64,000 bases of DNA, taken from the NCBI RefSeq assembly GCF_009760405.1, contig NZ_WRPP01000001.1, forward strand, positions 1,550,001 through 1,614,000, in the 5' to 3' direction. Shown piece after piece: positions 34,196-42,227 of this stretch; position 1 is the first letter of the stretch, and each line of letters starts with the position of its first letter. Below the pieces are notes generated by a model that was not told where the DNA came from, made no database searches, and saw only the letters and a program-made list of their open reading frames with translations. The stretch comes from Nocardia terrae. GTDB lineage: Bacteria; Actinomycetota; Actinomycetes; Mycobacteriales; Mycobacteriaceae. The position numbers were made by a program, and so were the translations under genes.

Positions 34196-34650
34196 CCGAC
34201 CGGTGGGCACGGAAAATCCCGTCTGCGAGTGATCCGCTTTTCGTTTACGGGACCCTGCGGTTCGGTGAGGTGCTGACCGAATTGATCGGGCGGGTACCGG
34301 AAATAGAGCCCGCGCGACTGCTCGGTCGCCGGGCGGCGGCGCTGCCCGGCCGGGTGTATCCCGGGCTGGTGTACGCGACGGGCAGCGTCACCGATGGTTT
34401 CCTGCTCACCGGGCTGACCGTCGGCGAGTGGCTTGTCCTCGACGCCTTCGAGGACGACGAATACGATCTGCTGCCGGTCTGCGTCGAGGCGGGGGATCGG
34501 GCCGGGTACGCGTGGACCTATGCCTGGACCGCCGAGGTCGAGGAGCGGGATTGGTCGGCGTCGGCCTTCGCCGTCGAGCAGCTGCCTCGTTACCTGGGGA
34601 AATGCGCTGCGTGGCGGGCGAATTTGGTCCTGCTCAGCGAGACTGTATGA
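34192..34650 (+). CDS. gamma-glutamylcyclotransferase / AIG2-like protein
   Basis: 152 residues. FVYGTLRFGEVL is the substrate-binding YGxL motif of the family and DAFEDDEYDLL carries the conserved acidic residue that acts as general base. Members cleave gamma-glutamyl amines to release 5-oxoproline or cyclise gamma-glutamyl adducts. The start overlaps the upstream hydrolase stop by 4 bp. Whether the two work on one substrate is not known. Confidence 0.8.
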   Translation: MTDRWARKIPSASDPLFVYGTLRFGEVLTELIGRVPEIEPARLLGRRAAALPGRVYPGLVYATGSVTDGFLLTGLTVGEWLVLDAFEDDEYDLLPVCVEAGDRAGYAWTYAWTAEVEERDWSASAFAVEQLPRYLGKCAAWRANLVLLSETV

Positions 34651-34684
34651 CGCGGGACACATTTGTGCGGTAGAAGTTGGTCGC

Positions 34685-36280
34685 ATGGATGCAGAGGGCA
34701 CTGATCTAACGGTGGCGGGCGCGCGGTCGCAGGCGCTCGGAGATCTCCTGCGGCGCAGCGCCGCCCGGGTTCCGGACAAGACCGCGCTGGTGTGGCGGGA
34801 GCGGCGCGAGAGCTACGCCGAGCTGGACGCGGCGGTGAACCGGGTCGCGCACAGCCTGGCCGATCGCGGTGTGGCGCAGGGCGATCGGGTCGCGATCTAC
34901 TCGCACAACTGCCGCGAGTTCGTGCTGGCCTACTTCGCGCTGGCGCGGCTGGGCGCGATCTCGGTGCCGATCAATTTCATGCTCACCGCCGACGAGGTGG
35001 CGTTCATCCTCGAGCATTCCGGCGCCGTCGCGCTGATCACCGAGGACACGCTGGCCGGTGCGGCCGAGGCGGCGGTGAAACAGCTGGGCGACAGCGAGAT
35101 CCGGCTGTTCGGCTGGATCGGGCTGAACGGGCTGCCCGCCGGGCCCGGGTGGGAGGACGTGAGCGGCTGGGAAACCCACGCCGACGCCTCCGCACCCGAG
35201 GTCCTCGTCGGAGACGACGACCCCATCCAGATCATGTACACCTCCGGCACCGAATCCCGCCCCAAGGGCGCGGTGCTCTCCAGCCGGGCCTTGATCGCCC
35301 AGTACACGAGCGTCGTCGTCGACGGCCGGATGAGCGCCGCCGACATCGAAGTCCACGCGCTGCCGCTCTACCACTGCGCCCAACTGCACTGCTTCCTCAC
35401 CCCCGACCTGTGGCTCGGCGCGACCAGCATCCTGCTGCAGGGCCCGGACCCGGCCACCATCCTGCGCACCATCGAAACCGAACGCGCCACCAAGCTCTTC
35501 TGCCCGCCCACCGTCTGGGTCTCCCTGCTGCGCCACCCCGATTTCGACAGCTACGACCTGTCCTCACTGCGCAAGGGCTACTACGGGGCGAGCATCATGC
35601 CCGTCGAAGTCCTGCTGGAACTCTCCGAGCGACTACCCGGCGTCGGGCTCACCAACTTCTACGGCCAAACCGAACTCGCCCCGCTGGCAACGGTTCTAGC
35701 CCCCGAAGACCAGCTCACCAAGCCCGGCTCCGCGGGCCGCCCCGCCCTCAACGTCGAAACCCGCGTGGTCGACGACGACGATGTGCCCGTCGGCATCGGC
35801 GAGATCGGCGAAATCGTCCACCGCTCGCCCCAAGCCATGCTCGGCTACTGGAACGATCCCGCCAAGACCGCGGAAGCCTTCCGCAACGGCTGGTTCCACA
35901 GTGGCGACCTCGGCGTCCTCGACGCCGACGGCTACCTCACCGTCGTAGACCGCAAAAAGGACATGATCAAGACCGGCGGCGAGAACGTGGCCAGCCGCGA
36001 AGTCGAAGAGGTCCTCTACGAACACCCCGACATCTCCGAGGCCGCCGTGGTCGGCATCCCCCACTCGCACTGGATAGAAGCGGTGACCGCAATCGTGGTG
36101 GCCCGCACCGGAACCGACCCCGACGCGATCTCCGTCATCGCCCACTGCAAGCAGCGCCTGGCGGGCTACAAGGTCCCCAAGTACGTGACCTTCGTCGAAT
36201 CCCTCCCCAAGAACCCCAGCGGCAAGATCCTCAAACGCGAACTGCGCACGCAGCACGCCCATCTCGCCGCCGAAGCCTGA
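34685..36280 (+). CDS. acyl-CoA synthetase (AMP-forming, FadD-like)
   Basis: 531 residues, ANL adenylation superfamily. Motifs in order: MYTSGTESRPKGAV (P-loop, from about 184), GYYGASIM, NFYGQTEL, WFHSGDLG, DRKKDMIKTGGENV and the catalytic Lys514 in NPSGKILKREL. It activates a carboxylic acid, likely a fatty or aromatic acid, to its acyl-CoA through an acyl-AMP. ATG 34685 precedes the first family residues; the ribosome site is weak (GTAGAAGTTGGTCGC). It follows the gamma-glutamylcyclotransferase-like gene by 34 bases. Confidence 0.88.
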   Translation: MDAEGTDLTVAGARSQALGDLLRRSAARVPDKTALVWRERRESYAELDAAVNRVAHSLADRGVAQGDRVAIYSHNCREFVLAYFALARLGAISVPINFMLTADEVAFILEHSGAVALITEDTLAGAAEAAVKQLGDSEIRLFGWIGLNGLPAGPGWEDVSGWETHADASAPEVLVGDDDPIQIMYTSGTESRPKGAVLSSRALIAQYTSVVVDGRMSAADIEVHALPLYHCAQLHCFLTPDLWLGATSILLQGPDPATILRTIETERATKLFCPPTVWVSLLRHPDFDSYDLSSLRKGYYGASIMPVEVLLELSERLPGVGLTNFYGQTELAPLATVLAPEDQLTKPGSAGRPALNVETRVVDDDDVPVGIGEIGEIVHRSPQAMLGYWNDPAKTAEAFRNGWFHSGDLGVLDADGYLTVVDRKKDMIKTGGENVASREVEEVLYEHPDISEAAVVGIPHSHWIEAVTAIVVARTGTDPDAISVIAHCKQRLAGYKVPKYVTFVESLPKNPSGKILKRELRTQHAHLAAEA

Positions 36281-36718
36281 TCATTCGATCCGATCCACGT
36301 GCGCGATATTCGCGCGATCGCCGGGGTCCGCACTCGGGGCCCCGGCGAACCAGGCATCCAGAATCTCGCCGAGCTGCGCGCGTGAAGTCAACCGCAGACT
36401 CAACGCCAGCACGTTCGCGTCGTTCCACTTCCGCGCCCCCTCAGCGGTATACGCGTCCACACACAGCGCTGCCCGAACCCCCGGCACCTTGTTCGCCGCG
36501 ATCGACGCCCCGGTCCCGGTCCAACAGCACACGACAGCCTGATCCGCCCGCCCATCCGCCACATCCCGCGCCGCGGCCTCACTGGCCCACGCCCAGTCGT
36601 CGCGTTCCTCCGGATCCAGCGCCCCGTGCACGATCACCTCGTGCCCGCGCCCCCGCAACTCCTCGACCACATCCCCGGCCACCCCGGTGTCCTCGTCGGC
36701 GGCTACCGAAATCCTCAT
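36281..36718 (-). CDS. RpiB/LacA/LacB family sugar-phosphate isomerase
   Basis: 145 residues, the size of ribose-5-phosphate isomerase B. It has the opening MRISVAADEDTG, an acidic first helix, CCWTGTGASIAANKVPGVRAALC (anion-hole loop and catalytic-base region; here Cys-Cys-Trp-Thr replaces the usual C-G-T-G start) and KWNDANVLALSLRL. It could be a true RpiB or a relative acting on another phosphosugar. It abuts the acyl-CoA ligase gene tail to tail. Confidence 0.8.
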   Translation of the reverse strand: MRISVAADEDTGVAGDVVEELRGRGHEVIVHGALDPEERDDWAWASEAAARDVADGRADQAVVCCWTGTGASIAANKVPGVRAALCVDAYTAEGARKWNDANVLALSLRLTSRAQLGEILDAWFAGAPSADPGDRANIAHVDRIE

Positions 36719-36736
36719 GAGTGCAGTCTGGCGTTC

Positions 36737-37639
36737 TCAGGAGAAAACGTCGGTGATGGTCTCCGCGGTGGTGGCCCGCCGCAGCCACTGGTCGAGAGTG
36801 TCCGCGTCACCGCAACTTTCGATGCGTTCTCGGATCTCGGGAGTGATTTCGAAACGTCGAACGCCCAGGACCGCCATCAAGCCATGTACCAGACCTTCTT
36901 CGAGCCCACGCTCTCGGCCTTCCTCCCTGCCCTGCGCCACCAGGTTCCGAAACAGCTCGCTCGTGTACTCGCGGTGCGGTGCCGTGGTCATCAATGCCTC
37001 CAGGGAAGATTTGGCCGCATCGTTCAGCTTGCCGTGCACAAAGTCCACGTAAATCCTAGCGCGCTCGGACAGAGCACTGTCCCGACTGCCGATGGCGCTG
37101 TCGTGCCAGGTCAGCAACGCATCGAAGATCCGGGTGCGGTCGGATCGGTCTTGGTGTGCGATCGCCGACAGCACGGCGAGTTCCGGTAGGCGAACAGCAG
37201 TCTCCGGATCCGTGACAACCGGAACCTGGCTCGGTCCGAGGACCAACGGTTGCACGGAAGAGAGTCCGAAGCCCAGGTCGATTGGTTCGGATGCCCATGC
37301 TGCGGTCACGCCGTCGATCACCAAGACCAACAGCACTACTGGACAACGTAGCCGCGCTCGGAGGGTCGCCTTGTACACCGGCCAACTCCACTGTTTGGCG
37401 GGATCTGGGCGCAGCTGAACCTCGACCACGATCGCGGCCACCTTCCGGGTACCGGTGGACAGGATTACAACGCGGTCGGCGCGATATTCGGTCGGCTTGG
37501 TGTCGGTAAGGTCGGCGCTCGCGGTCTCTGCATGCTCGTAATCGGGAAGTTTCACGCCGAGCGAGGCCGACAGGCTGGCGGCGAGTTCGGGTTCGTTTTC
37601 GAAGAGCTCCAGCAGCTGCTCATGTAGCTGAGAGGGCAT
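36737..37639 (-). CDS. Rpn-like PD-(D/E)XK nuclease family protein
   Basis: 300 residues. The nuclease core is recognisable as YRADRVVIL (Asp55) followed by IVVEVQL (Glu73, Gln75) and WPVYKATLRARLRCPVVLLVLV, the pattern of Rpn/transposase-like PD-(D/E)XK proteins multiplied in actinobacteria. The C-terminal REEGRERGLEEGLVHG segment is the characteristic basic-acidic helix of that group. Members promote recombination or cut DNA weakly. The DNA here is less GC-rich than the flanks, hinting at separate ancestry. No clear ribosome site at ATG 37639. Confidence 0.7.
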   Translation of the reverse strand: MPSQLHEQLLELFENEPELAASLSASLGVKLPDYEHAETASADLTDTKPTEYRADRVVILSTGTRKVAAIVVEVQLRPDPAKQWSWPVYKATLRARLRCPVVLLVLVIDGVTAAWASEPIDLGFGLSSVQPLVLGPSQVPVVTDPETAVRLPELAVLSAIAHQDRSDRTRIFDALLTWHDSAIGSRDSALSERARIYVDFVHGKLNDAAKSSLEALMTTAPHREYTSELFRNLVAQGREEGRERGLEEGLVHGLMAVLGVRRFEITPEIRERIESCGDADTLDQWLRRATTAETITDVFS

Positions 37640-37811
37640 GCTTCGACGCTAATCCGGCGCTCAATCCTGTTGGTGGGTAGCAGTTTTCCTGTCTGAATGG
37701 CGGCGTTGCGACACGCGTAACTGTTCTGTGGCTATCGTCAGGCGAACGGTAGGGCGGGTGGAACTCGGATGTCGTTCTCCTGCAATGGAGTTGAGCGGTC
37801 CGTTGGGCCGC

Positions 37812-38396
37812 TCAACCGCGATCGGGGAGGTGGTGGCGAAGCAGGAAGGTGAGCTGGGTGCCCGCGTCGGTGAAGGGGAGCACGGATTTGAGGGCGCGGC
37901 TCTGGACGATGGCGCCCTCGATCACCGAGAGGGTGAAGCCGGACAGGGAGCAGGCGGTGGCGCGCTCGATGCCCGCCTCGACCATGCCGTCGGCGAGGCG
38001 GGCGGTCCACTCGGAGAAGGCCTGGCCGGCGGCGGACTGCAGGGTCTGGTCGGTTTCGTCGAGGGCGGCGGCCATCATGAACGAGCCCGCGCGGAAATCG
38101 CTGGTTTCGAGCTGGCCGCGCCAGAAGGCGAGCAGTTCGTCCACCCAGCCGGGCAGCGACGGGGCGATCGGGAGGGCGTCGGCCATGCGGCTCACGTGTG
38201 AGTAGACCATGCGCGACACCAGTCGCGCCGCGGTCGCCACCAACTCCCCCTTGCCGGAAGGGAAGTGCTGGTAGAGCGAGTTTCTGGAGGCATTGCTGCG
38301 CTTGAGCAACTCGTTGAGACCGGCCGCGTGCACCCCGTGTTCCTGGACGGTGGTGATCGTGCTCGCGATCAATCGGGCGCGCGGTCCCGCCGTCAT
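37812..38396 (-). CDS. TetR family transcriptional regulator
   Basis: 194 residues. The HTH occupies about 8-52 (RLIASTITTVQEHGVHAAGLNELLKRSNASRNSLYQHFPSGKGELVA); the ligand domain ends with a LmrA/YxaF-like C-terminus (TACSLSGFTLSVIEGAIVQSRA). ATG 38396 has GGAGGG upstream. It is divergent from a FabH-like gene, and two identical-core palindromes lie between the two genes, so it likely represses both itself and the synthase. Confidence 0.88.
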   Translation of the reverse strand: MTAGPRARLIASTITTVQEHGVHAAGLNELLKRSNASRNSLYQHFPSGKGELVATAARLVSRMVYSHVSRMADALPIAPSLPGWVDELLAFWRGQLETSDFRAGSFMMAAALDETDQTLQSAAGQAFSEWTARLADGMVEAGIERATACSLSGFTLSVIEGAIVQSRALKSVLPFTDAGTQLTFLLRHHLPDRG

Positions 38397-38436
38397 GCAA
38401 ATCCCTCCAGACTCGTGCAAAACTCTCGAGAACCTT

Positions 38437-38456
38437 GTGTGAACCGATCGGTCCAT
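38437..38456. promoter_or_regulatory. TetR operator, copy 1
   Basis: TGTGAACCGATCGGTCCATG contains the perfect palindrome ACCGATCGGT (38443-38452). It sits 41-60 bases upstream of the TetR start. Confidence 0.7.
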
Positions 38457-38470
38457 GTTAAACCTTACCC

Positions 38471-38490
38471 ATGTGAACCGATCGGTACAC
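38471..38490. promoter_or_regulatory. TetR operator, copy 2
   Basis: ATGTGAACCGATCGGTACAC repeats the copy 1 palindrome (ACCGATCGGT at 38477-38486) with centres 34 bp apart; including the next base, TGTGAACCGATCGGTACACA is symmetric at 9 of 10 pairs. It ends 40 bases before the FabH-like start. Confidence 0.75.
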
Positions 38491-38530
38491 ACCGTTAGAA
38501 GTTTCTGGCGAAAAAGAGGAAATTCCGCGC

Positions 38531-39568
38531 ATGCCAGCTCAGATCGCCACCGCCACCCCGGTCGCCCACGCCGCGTTGCTCGGCCTGGGCGTCTACCGGC
38601 CACGCCGCGTGGTCCCCAATGCCGAGATCGTCGACCGCATCGACAGCTCCGACGAATGGATCCGGACCCGGTCGGGGATCGAGGCCCGCCACTGGGCCGA
38701 CGCCGACGAGACCATCGTCAGCATGAGCACCGCCGCCGCCCGGGACGCGCTCGAGGCCGCGGGTGTCACCGCGCAGCAGATCGACGCGGTCGTCCTGGCC
38801 ACCTCCTCGCAGATGGTGCTCGGCCCCTCGGCCGGCGCGGTGGTCGCGACCGAGCTCGGCATGCACGACACCGCCGCGTTCGACGTCTCGGCCGGGTGCG
38901 CGGGCTTCTGCTACGCGCTGGCCAACGCCGCCAACCTGGTGCGCGCCGGGCAGGCCCGCCACGTGCTGGTGATCGGCGTCGAGCGGCTCTCGGACCTGCT
39001 CGACCAGGACGACCGCACCTGCGCGTTCATCTTCGCCGACGGCGCGGGCGCGGTCGTGGTGGGCGCCGCCGAGGAAGAGGGCATCGGCCCGGTCGCGTGG
39101 GGTTCGGACGGCAGCCAGACCGCGGCGATCAAGCAGGACAAGGACTTCCAGCAGTACTTCGCGGAGGTCGCCGAGGCCGAGGCCACCGGCGGCCACGCCG
39201 AGCGGCCCTACATCCGGATGAACGGGGCCGCGGTATTCCGCTGGGCCGTCACCTTCCTGGAGAAGGCCTGCCGCGACGCCCTCGACCAGGCGGGCGTGAC
39301 GGTCGAGGATCTGGACGCCTTCGTGCCGCACCAGGCCAACGGCCGCATCACCGACGCGCTGCTGCGCGCCCTGCACATGCCCGAAAGTATCGCTGTCGCA
39401 AGGGATATCGCGCAGACCGGCAACACCAGCGCGGCGTCCATCCCGATGGCGATGGAACAGCTGCTGCGCTCGGGGGAGTCCAAGCCCGGTGACACCGCGC
39501 TGCTGCTCGGCTTCGGCGCGGGCCTCGCCTACGCCGGACAGGTCGTGCGGCTGCCCGCTATTTCTTGA
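38531..39568 (+). CDS. fabH: beta-ketoacyl-ACP synthase III (FabH-like)
   Basis: 345 residues, thiolase fold. The catalytic triad is Cys123 (DVSAGCAGFCY), His267 (VPHQAN) and Asn298 (GNTSAASIP), all with standard spacing, and LLLGFGAGLAYAGQVV at the C-terminus is the family ending. KAS III condenses an acyl-CoA starter with malonyl-ACP. It stands alone under a TetR-type regulator rather than in a fatty acid synthesis operon, so it may start a special lipid or signal rather than bulk fatty acids. Confidence 0.9.
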   Translation: MPAQIATATPVAHAALLGLGVYRPRRVVPNAEIVDRIDSSDEWIRTRSGIEARHWADADETIVSMSTAAARDALEAAGVTAQQIDAVVLATSSQMVLGPSAGAVVATELGMHDTAAFDVSAGCAGFCYALANAANLVRAGQARHVLVIGVERLSDLLDQDDRTCAFIFADGAGAVVVGAAEEEGIGPVAWGSDGSQTAAIKQDKDFQQYFAEVAEAEATGGHAERPYIRMNGAAVFRWAVTFLEKACRDALDQAGVTVEDLDAFVPHQANGRITDALLRALHMPESIAVARDIAQTGNTSAASIPMAMEQLLRSGESKPGDTALLLGFGAGLAYAGQVVRLPAIS

Positions 39569-39617
39569 TCTTCAGGGTCGGCGGACAACGAAATCCGTCG
39601 TCCCGGACAACGAAAAA

Positions 39618-39655
39618 CGAAGCGCCCCGCACACAGAGGTGTGCGGGGCGCTTCG
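39618..39655. terminator. strong intrinsic terminator, mainly for the polyamine operon
   Basis: A perfect 17-bp stem (39618-39634 with 39639-39655) closes a 4-base AGAG loop. Reading leftward from speDE it is followed by TTTTTCGTT, a true U-tract. The converging fabH-like gene ends 50 bases away on the other side, and the stem may also stop its transcript. Confidence 0.88.
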
Positions 39656-39672
39656 GTACAGCGGGGAATCGA

Positions 39673-40890
39673 CTAGACGTTCACGCCCACACGCAGCGCG
39701 TGCGGCTCGATCGCGCCGCGGACCAGGGCCTGCGCGTCGATGGTCTCGGCCTTGTAGGGCAGCGTCGCCAGCGTCTCGGTCATCTTGGCCACCGGATCCG
39801 CGATCGCCTTCGGGGTGCCGAAGATGAAGGTCCACTCGTGCTCGTCGCTCACGTACGGAACGACGGTCTCGAACAGGTTGTGGAACCGGGTCCACGAGCG
39901 CTTCAGCGTCTCGTTGCGCCACATGGTCTGACAGCCGGCCTGCGCGGCGAGCACGCCGCCCTCGGCCAGCAGGGCCTTGCAGCGGTTGAGGAAGTCGTCC
40001 TCGTAGAGGCGGTTGTGCTGCGCGTCCTCGACCCGCTCGTCGGGCAGGTCGATGCAGATCATGTCGTAGCGGGTGCCCGCCGCCTCCGCGTTGGCCAGGA
40101 AGTCCCAGCCGTCGGCGTAGTGCACCTTGATCGGGCCCTCGTGCGCGACCGCCGCGGCCAGATCGGTCTCGGTGTAGCCGTAGGGGAGGTGCTTCGCGCA
40201 CAGCTCCACCTCCAGCTGGTCGATGTCGACGTGGTCGACGAGCGAAGCGCCCGCGGCCACCGACATCTGCGAGGCGACGCCCTCACCGGAACCGATGATC
40301 AGCACCTTGTCCATCTTCTCGGCCAGCGCGTACCCCGGGACCAGCATGGCCTCGTGGTAGGTGAGCTGCGAGAACTCGGTGGACTGGCGGTCGTCGTCGG
40401 AGAACAGGGAGATGCCCTGCTCGGTCCGCGCGATCACCATGTGCTGGAACGGGGTGTTGGTGTCGACGATGGTTTCCGTCGTGTTCCACACCCGGGTCAG
40501 ACCCTCGCCCACCGGCTCGTGGATCCGGCGGGCGGTGTGGCCGCGCTGGATGACCTCGATGTTGACCGAACCCGGAGCCAGCTCCTGCTGCAGCAGCTCC
40601 ACGGCCTTGGTGGCGCCGGAACCGATGCTGCCGCAAGTGAATACGTCGACGAAGATGTCGCCGGACTCAGGGTAGGTGTGGATCGAGGCGTGCGACTCGG
40701 CCAGAAGGGCCAGGATGGTGACACCCTGCGGCTCGAACTTCTTGCTCACGACATCGCAGATGGTCACGCCCGCGGCGACCAACGATTTTCGAAGCGCGGT
40801 TTCGAGTCGTTCGAGGTCGTCGCAGAGGTTGGCGTCGACACCACCGAACTCGGCCAGCACGTGCCAGCCGGTGAATTCTGCCGTGATCAT
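39673..40890 (-). CDS. fused S-adenosylmethionine decarboxylase / spermidine synthase-like protein
   Basis: 405 residues. Residues 1-118 are a SpeD domain: LAESHASIHTYPE gives the self-cleaving Glu65-Ser66 (future pyruvoyl group), with His71 and Cys86 (DVFTCG) at catalytic positions. Residues about 120-400 form a spermidine-synthase fold: QHMVIARTEQG, LTYHEAMLVPGYA, the AdoMet loop VLIIGSGEGVASQ and DIDQLEVELCAKHLP. The usual D-S-T-D-P motif reads DLPDE, so the acceptor may differ from putrescine. It begins 9 bases after the decarboxylase gene; together they form a short polyamine operon. Confidence 0.85.
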   Translation of the reverse strand: MITAEFTGWHVLAEFGGVDANLCDDLERLETALRKSLVAAGVTICDVVSKKFEPQGVTILALLAESHASIHTYPESGDIFVDVFTCGSIGSGATKAVELLQQELAPGSVNIEVIQRGHTARRIHEPVGEGLTRVWNTTETIVDTNTPFQHMVIARTEQGISLFSDDDRQSTEFSQLTYHEAMLVPGYALAEKMDKVLIIGSGEGVASQMSVAAGASLVDHVDIDQLEVELCAKHLPYGYTETDLAAAVAHEGPIKVHYADGWDFLANAEAAGTRYDMICIDLPDERVEDAQHNRLYEDDFLNRCKALLAEGGVLAAQAGCQTMWRNETLKRSWTRFHNLFETVVPYVSDEHEWTFIFGTPKAIADPVAKMTETLATLPYKAETIDAQALVRGAIEPHALRVGVNV

Positions 40891-40899
40891 GGCTAAAAC

Positions 40900-42075
40900 T
40901 CACTCTCGCTCAGCGCCAGTGACATGAACAGTCAAAGGCGGAAAACCGTTGAAGGACACCGACGAATAGCTCGCCGTATAGGCGCCGGTTTCGAGGATCC
41001 GGACGGGATCACCGGCTCGCAACGTGGTCGGAAGGAGGACACGCGTGCGTTGATAGAGTACATCGTCGCCGTCACACGTAGGACCGGCTACGACAGCTTC
41101 GTCCTTCGGATCCGTGTCCCGATCGGTTTGGAATCGGTAGGCGATGTACTCGTTCTCGGTCTCGGCCATGCCGTTGTAGCGGCCGATATCGAGGTATACC
41201 CAGCGCCGCCCGTCCGGCGCCACGCGAACATTCACCACTTCGGCGTGGATGACACCGGTATTGCCCACCAGGGCGCGACCGGGTTCCACGACGAGCGCGG
41301 TGTGTTCCGGGAGGTAGCGGCTCGCCGCGTCGGCGATGGCCGCGCCCAGCTCCGCGAGTCCGGGAGCCGGATCGGCATACGAAATCGGAAGTCCCCCACC
41401 GATATTCACCGCCGTGACCGGAATGTCCTTGACCGCCAACGCTTCCGCGATGGCACCGGCCTGCTCGATCCCGATGCCCCAGGCCTTCGGGTCCAGCTGC
41501 TGCGAGCCGACGTGGAAGTAGGGGCCGACGACCTGCAGGCCCAGATCGTGCGCCCGCACCAGCAGCCGCTTGGCCTCGCCCGGCGCGCAGCCGAACTTGG
41601 TCCCGAACGGTGTCTGCGACTGCGGGGCCGAGGACAGGAACCGGCACTCCACCTCGGAGCCGGGGGCGTGCTCGGCGATGCGCTCGAGATCGTCCTCGGT
41701 GTCGAAGGCGTAGCGCCGCACGCCGGCCGCGTAGGCGGTGGCGATCTGGGAGGCCTTCTTGATCGGATTGCCGTAGCACATGACGGCCGGATCGACGCCC
41801 TGCGCGAGGCAGAGTTCGATCTCACCGACGCTGGCGACGTCGAACTCCGCGCCCTCGTCGTTCAGCAGCCGGATGATCTCCGGCACGGGACTCGCCTTGA
41901 CGGCGAAGCGAATTCGTGCCGCAGGTAGGGCGGCGTGCAGTGCGCGGTAGTTCGCGCGGACCTTGTCGAGGTCGATGACCAGACAGGGCGACTCGGGCAG
42001 GTTTCGACCGGGCAATCTAAGGGAACTCTTTTCTGTCGGCCAGGGCGGCGGGGACTCAGGCAACCTGCGCGACAA
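40900..42075 (-). CDS. fold-type III ornithine-type decarboxylase
   Basis: 391 residues from TTG 42075; a shorter form beginning at TTG 42015 (LPGRNLPESPCLV) is equally possible because no good ribosome site is visible. PLP-binding Lys60 lies in RFAVKASP, the phosphate loop in GGGLPIS (227-233), EPGR at 264-267, and GPTCDGDDVL has Cys334 and Asp335 where ornithine decarboxylases bind substrate. The alternative is a lysine- or diaminopimelate-type enzyme, but the GPTCD motif favours a diamine product feeding the SpeD-SpeE fusion encoded next. Confidence 0.85.
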   Translation of the reverse strand: MSRRLPESPPPWPTEKSSLRLPGRNLPESPCLVIDLDKVRANYRALHAALPAARIRFAVKASPVPEIIRLLNDEGAEFDVASVGEIELCLAQGVDPAVMCYGNPIKKASQIATAYAAGVRRYAFDTEDDLERIAEHAPGSEVECRFLSSAPQSQTPFGTKFGCAPGEAKRLLVRAHDLGLQVVGPYFHVGSQQLDPKAWGIGIEQAGAIAEALAVKDIPVTAVNIGGGLPISYADPAPGLAELGAAIADAASRYLPEHTALVVEPGRALVGNTGVIHAEVVNVRVAPDGRRWVYLDIGRYNGMAETENEYIAYRFQTDRDTDPKDEAVVAGPTCDGDDVLYQRTRVLLPTTLRAGDPVRILETGAYTASYSSVSFNGFPPLTVHVTGAERE

Positions 42076-42227
42076 TACACGCGTCGAGCCTCGAAAAACG
42101 AACCGGTGGACGATCGATTACGTCACTCTAACGCCGGGATTCGTTCACGTGCCCCGTGCGACGTCTTACGAGAGTGTGACCCCCGACCGTCGCGCGGCGC
42201 CGCGGCTATCACCGCAGACCGGACCGG

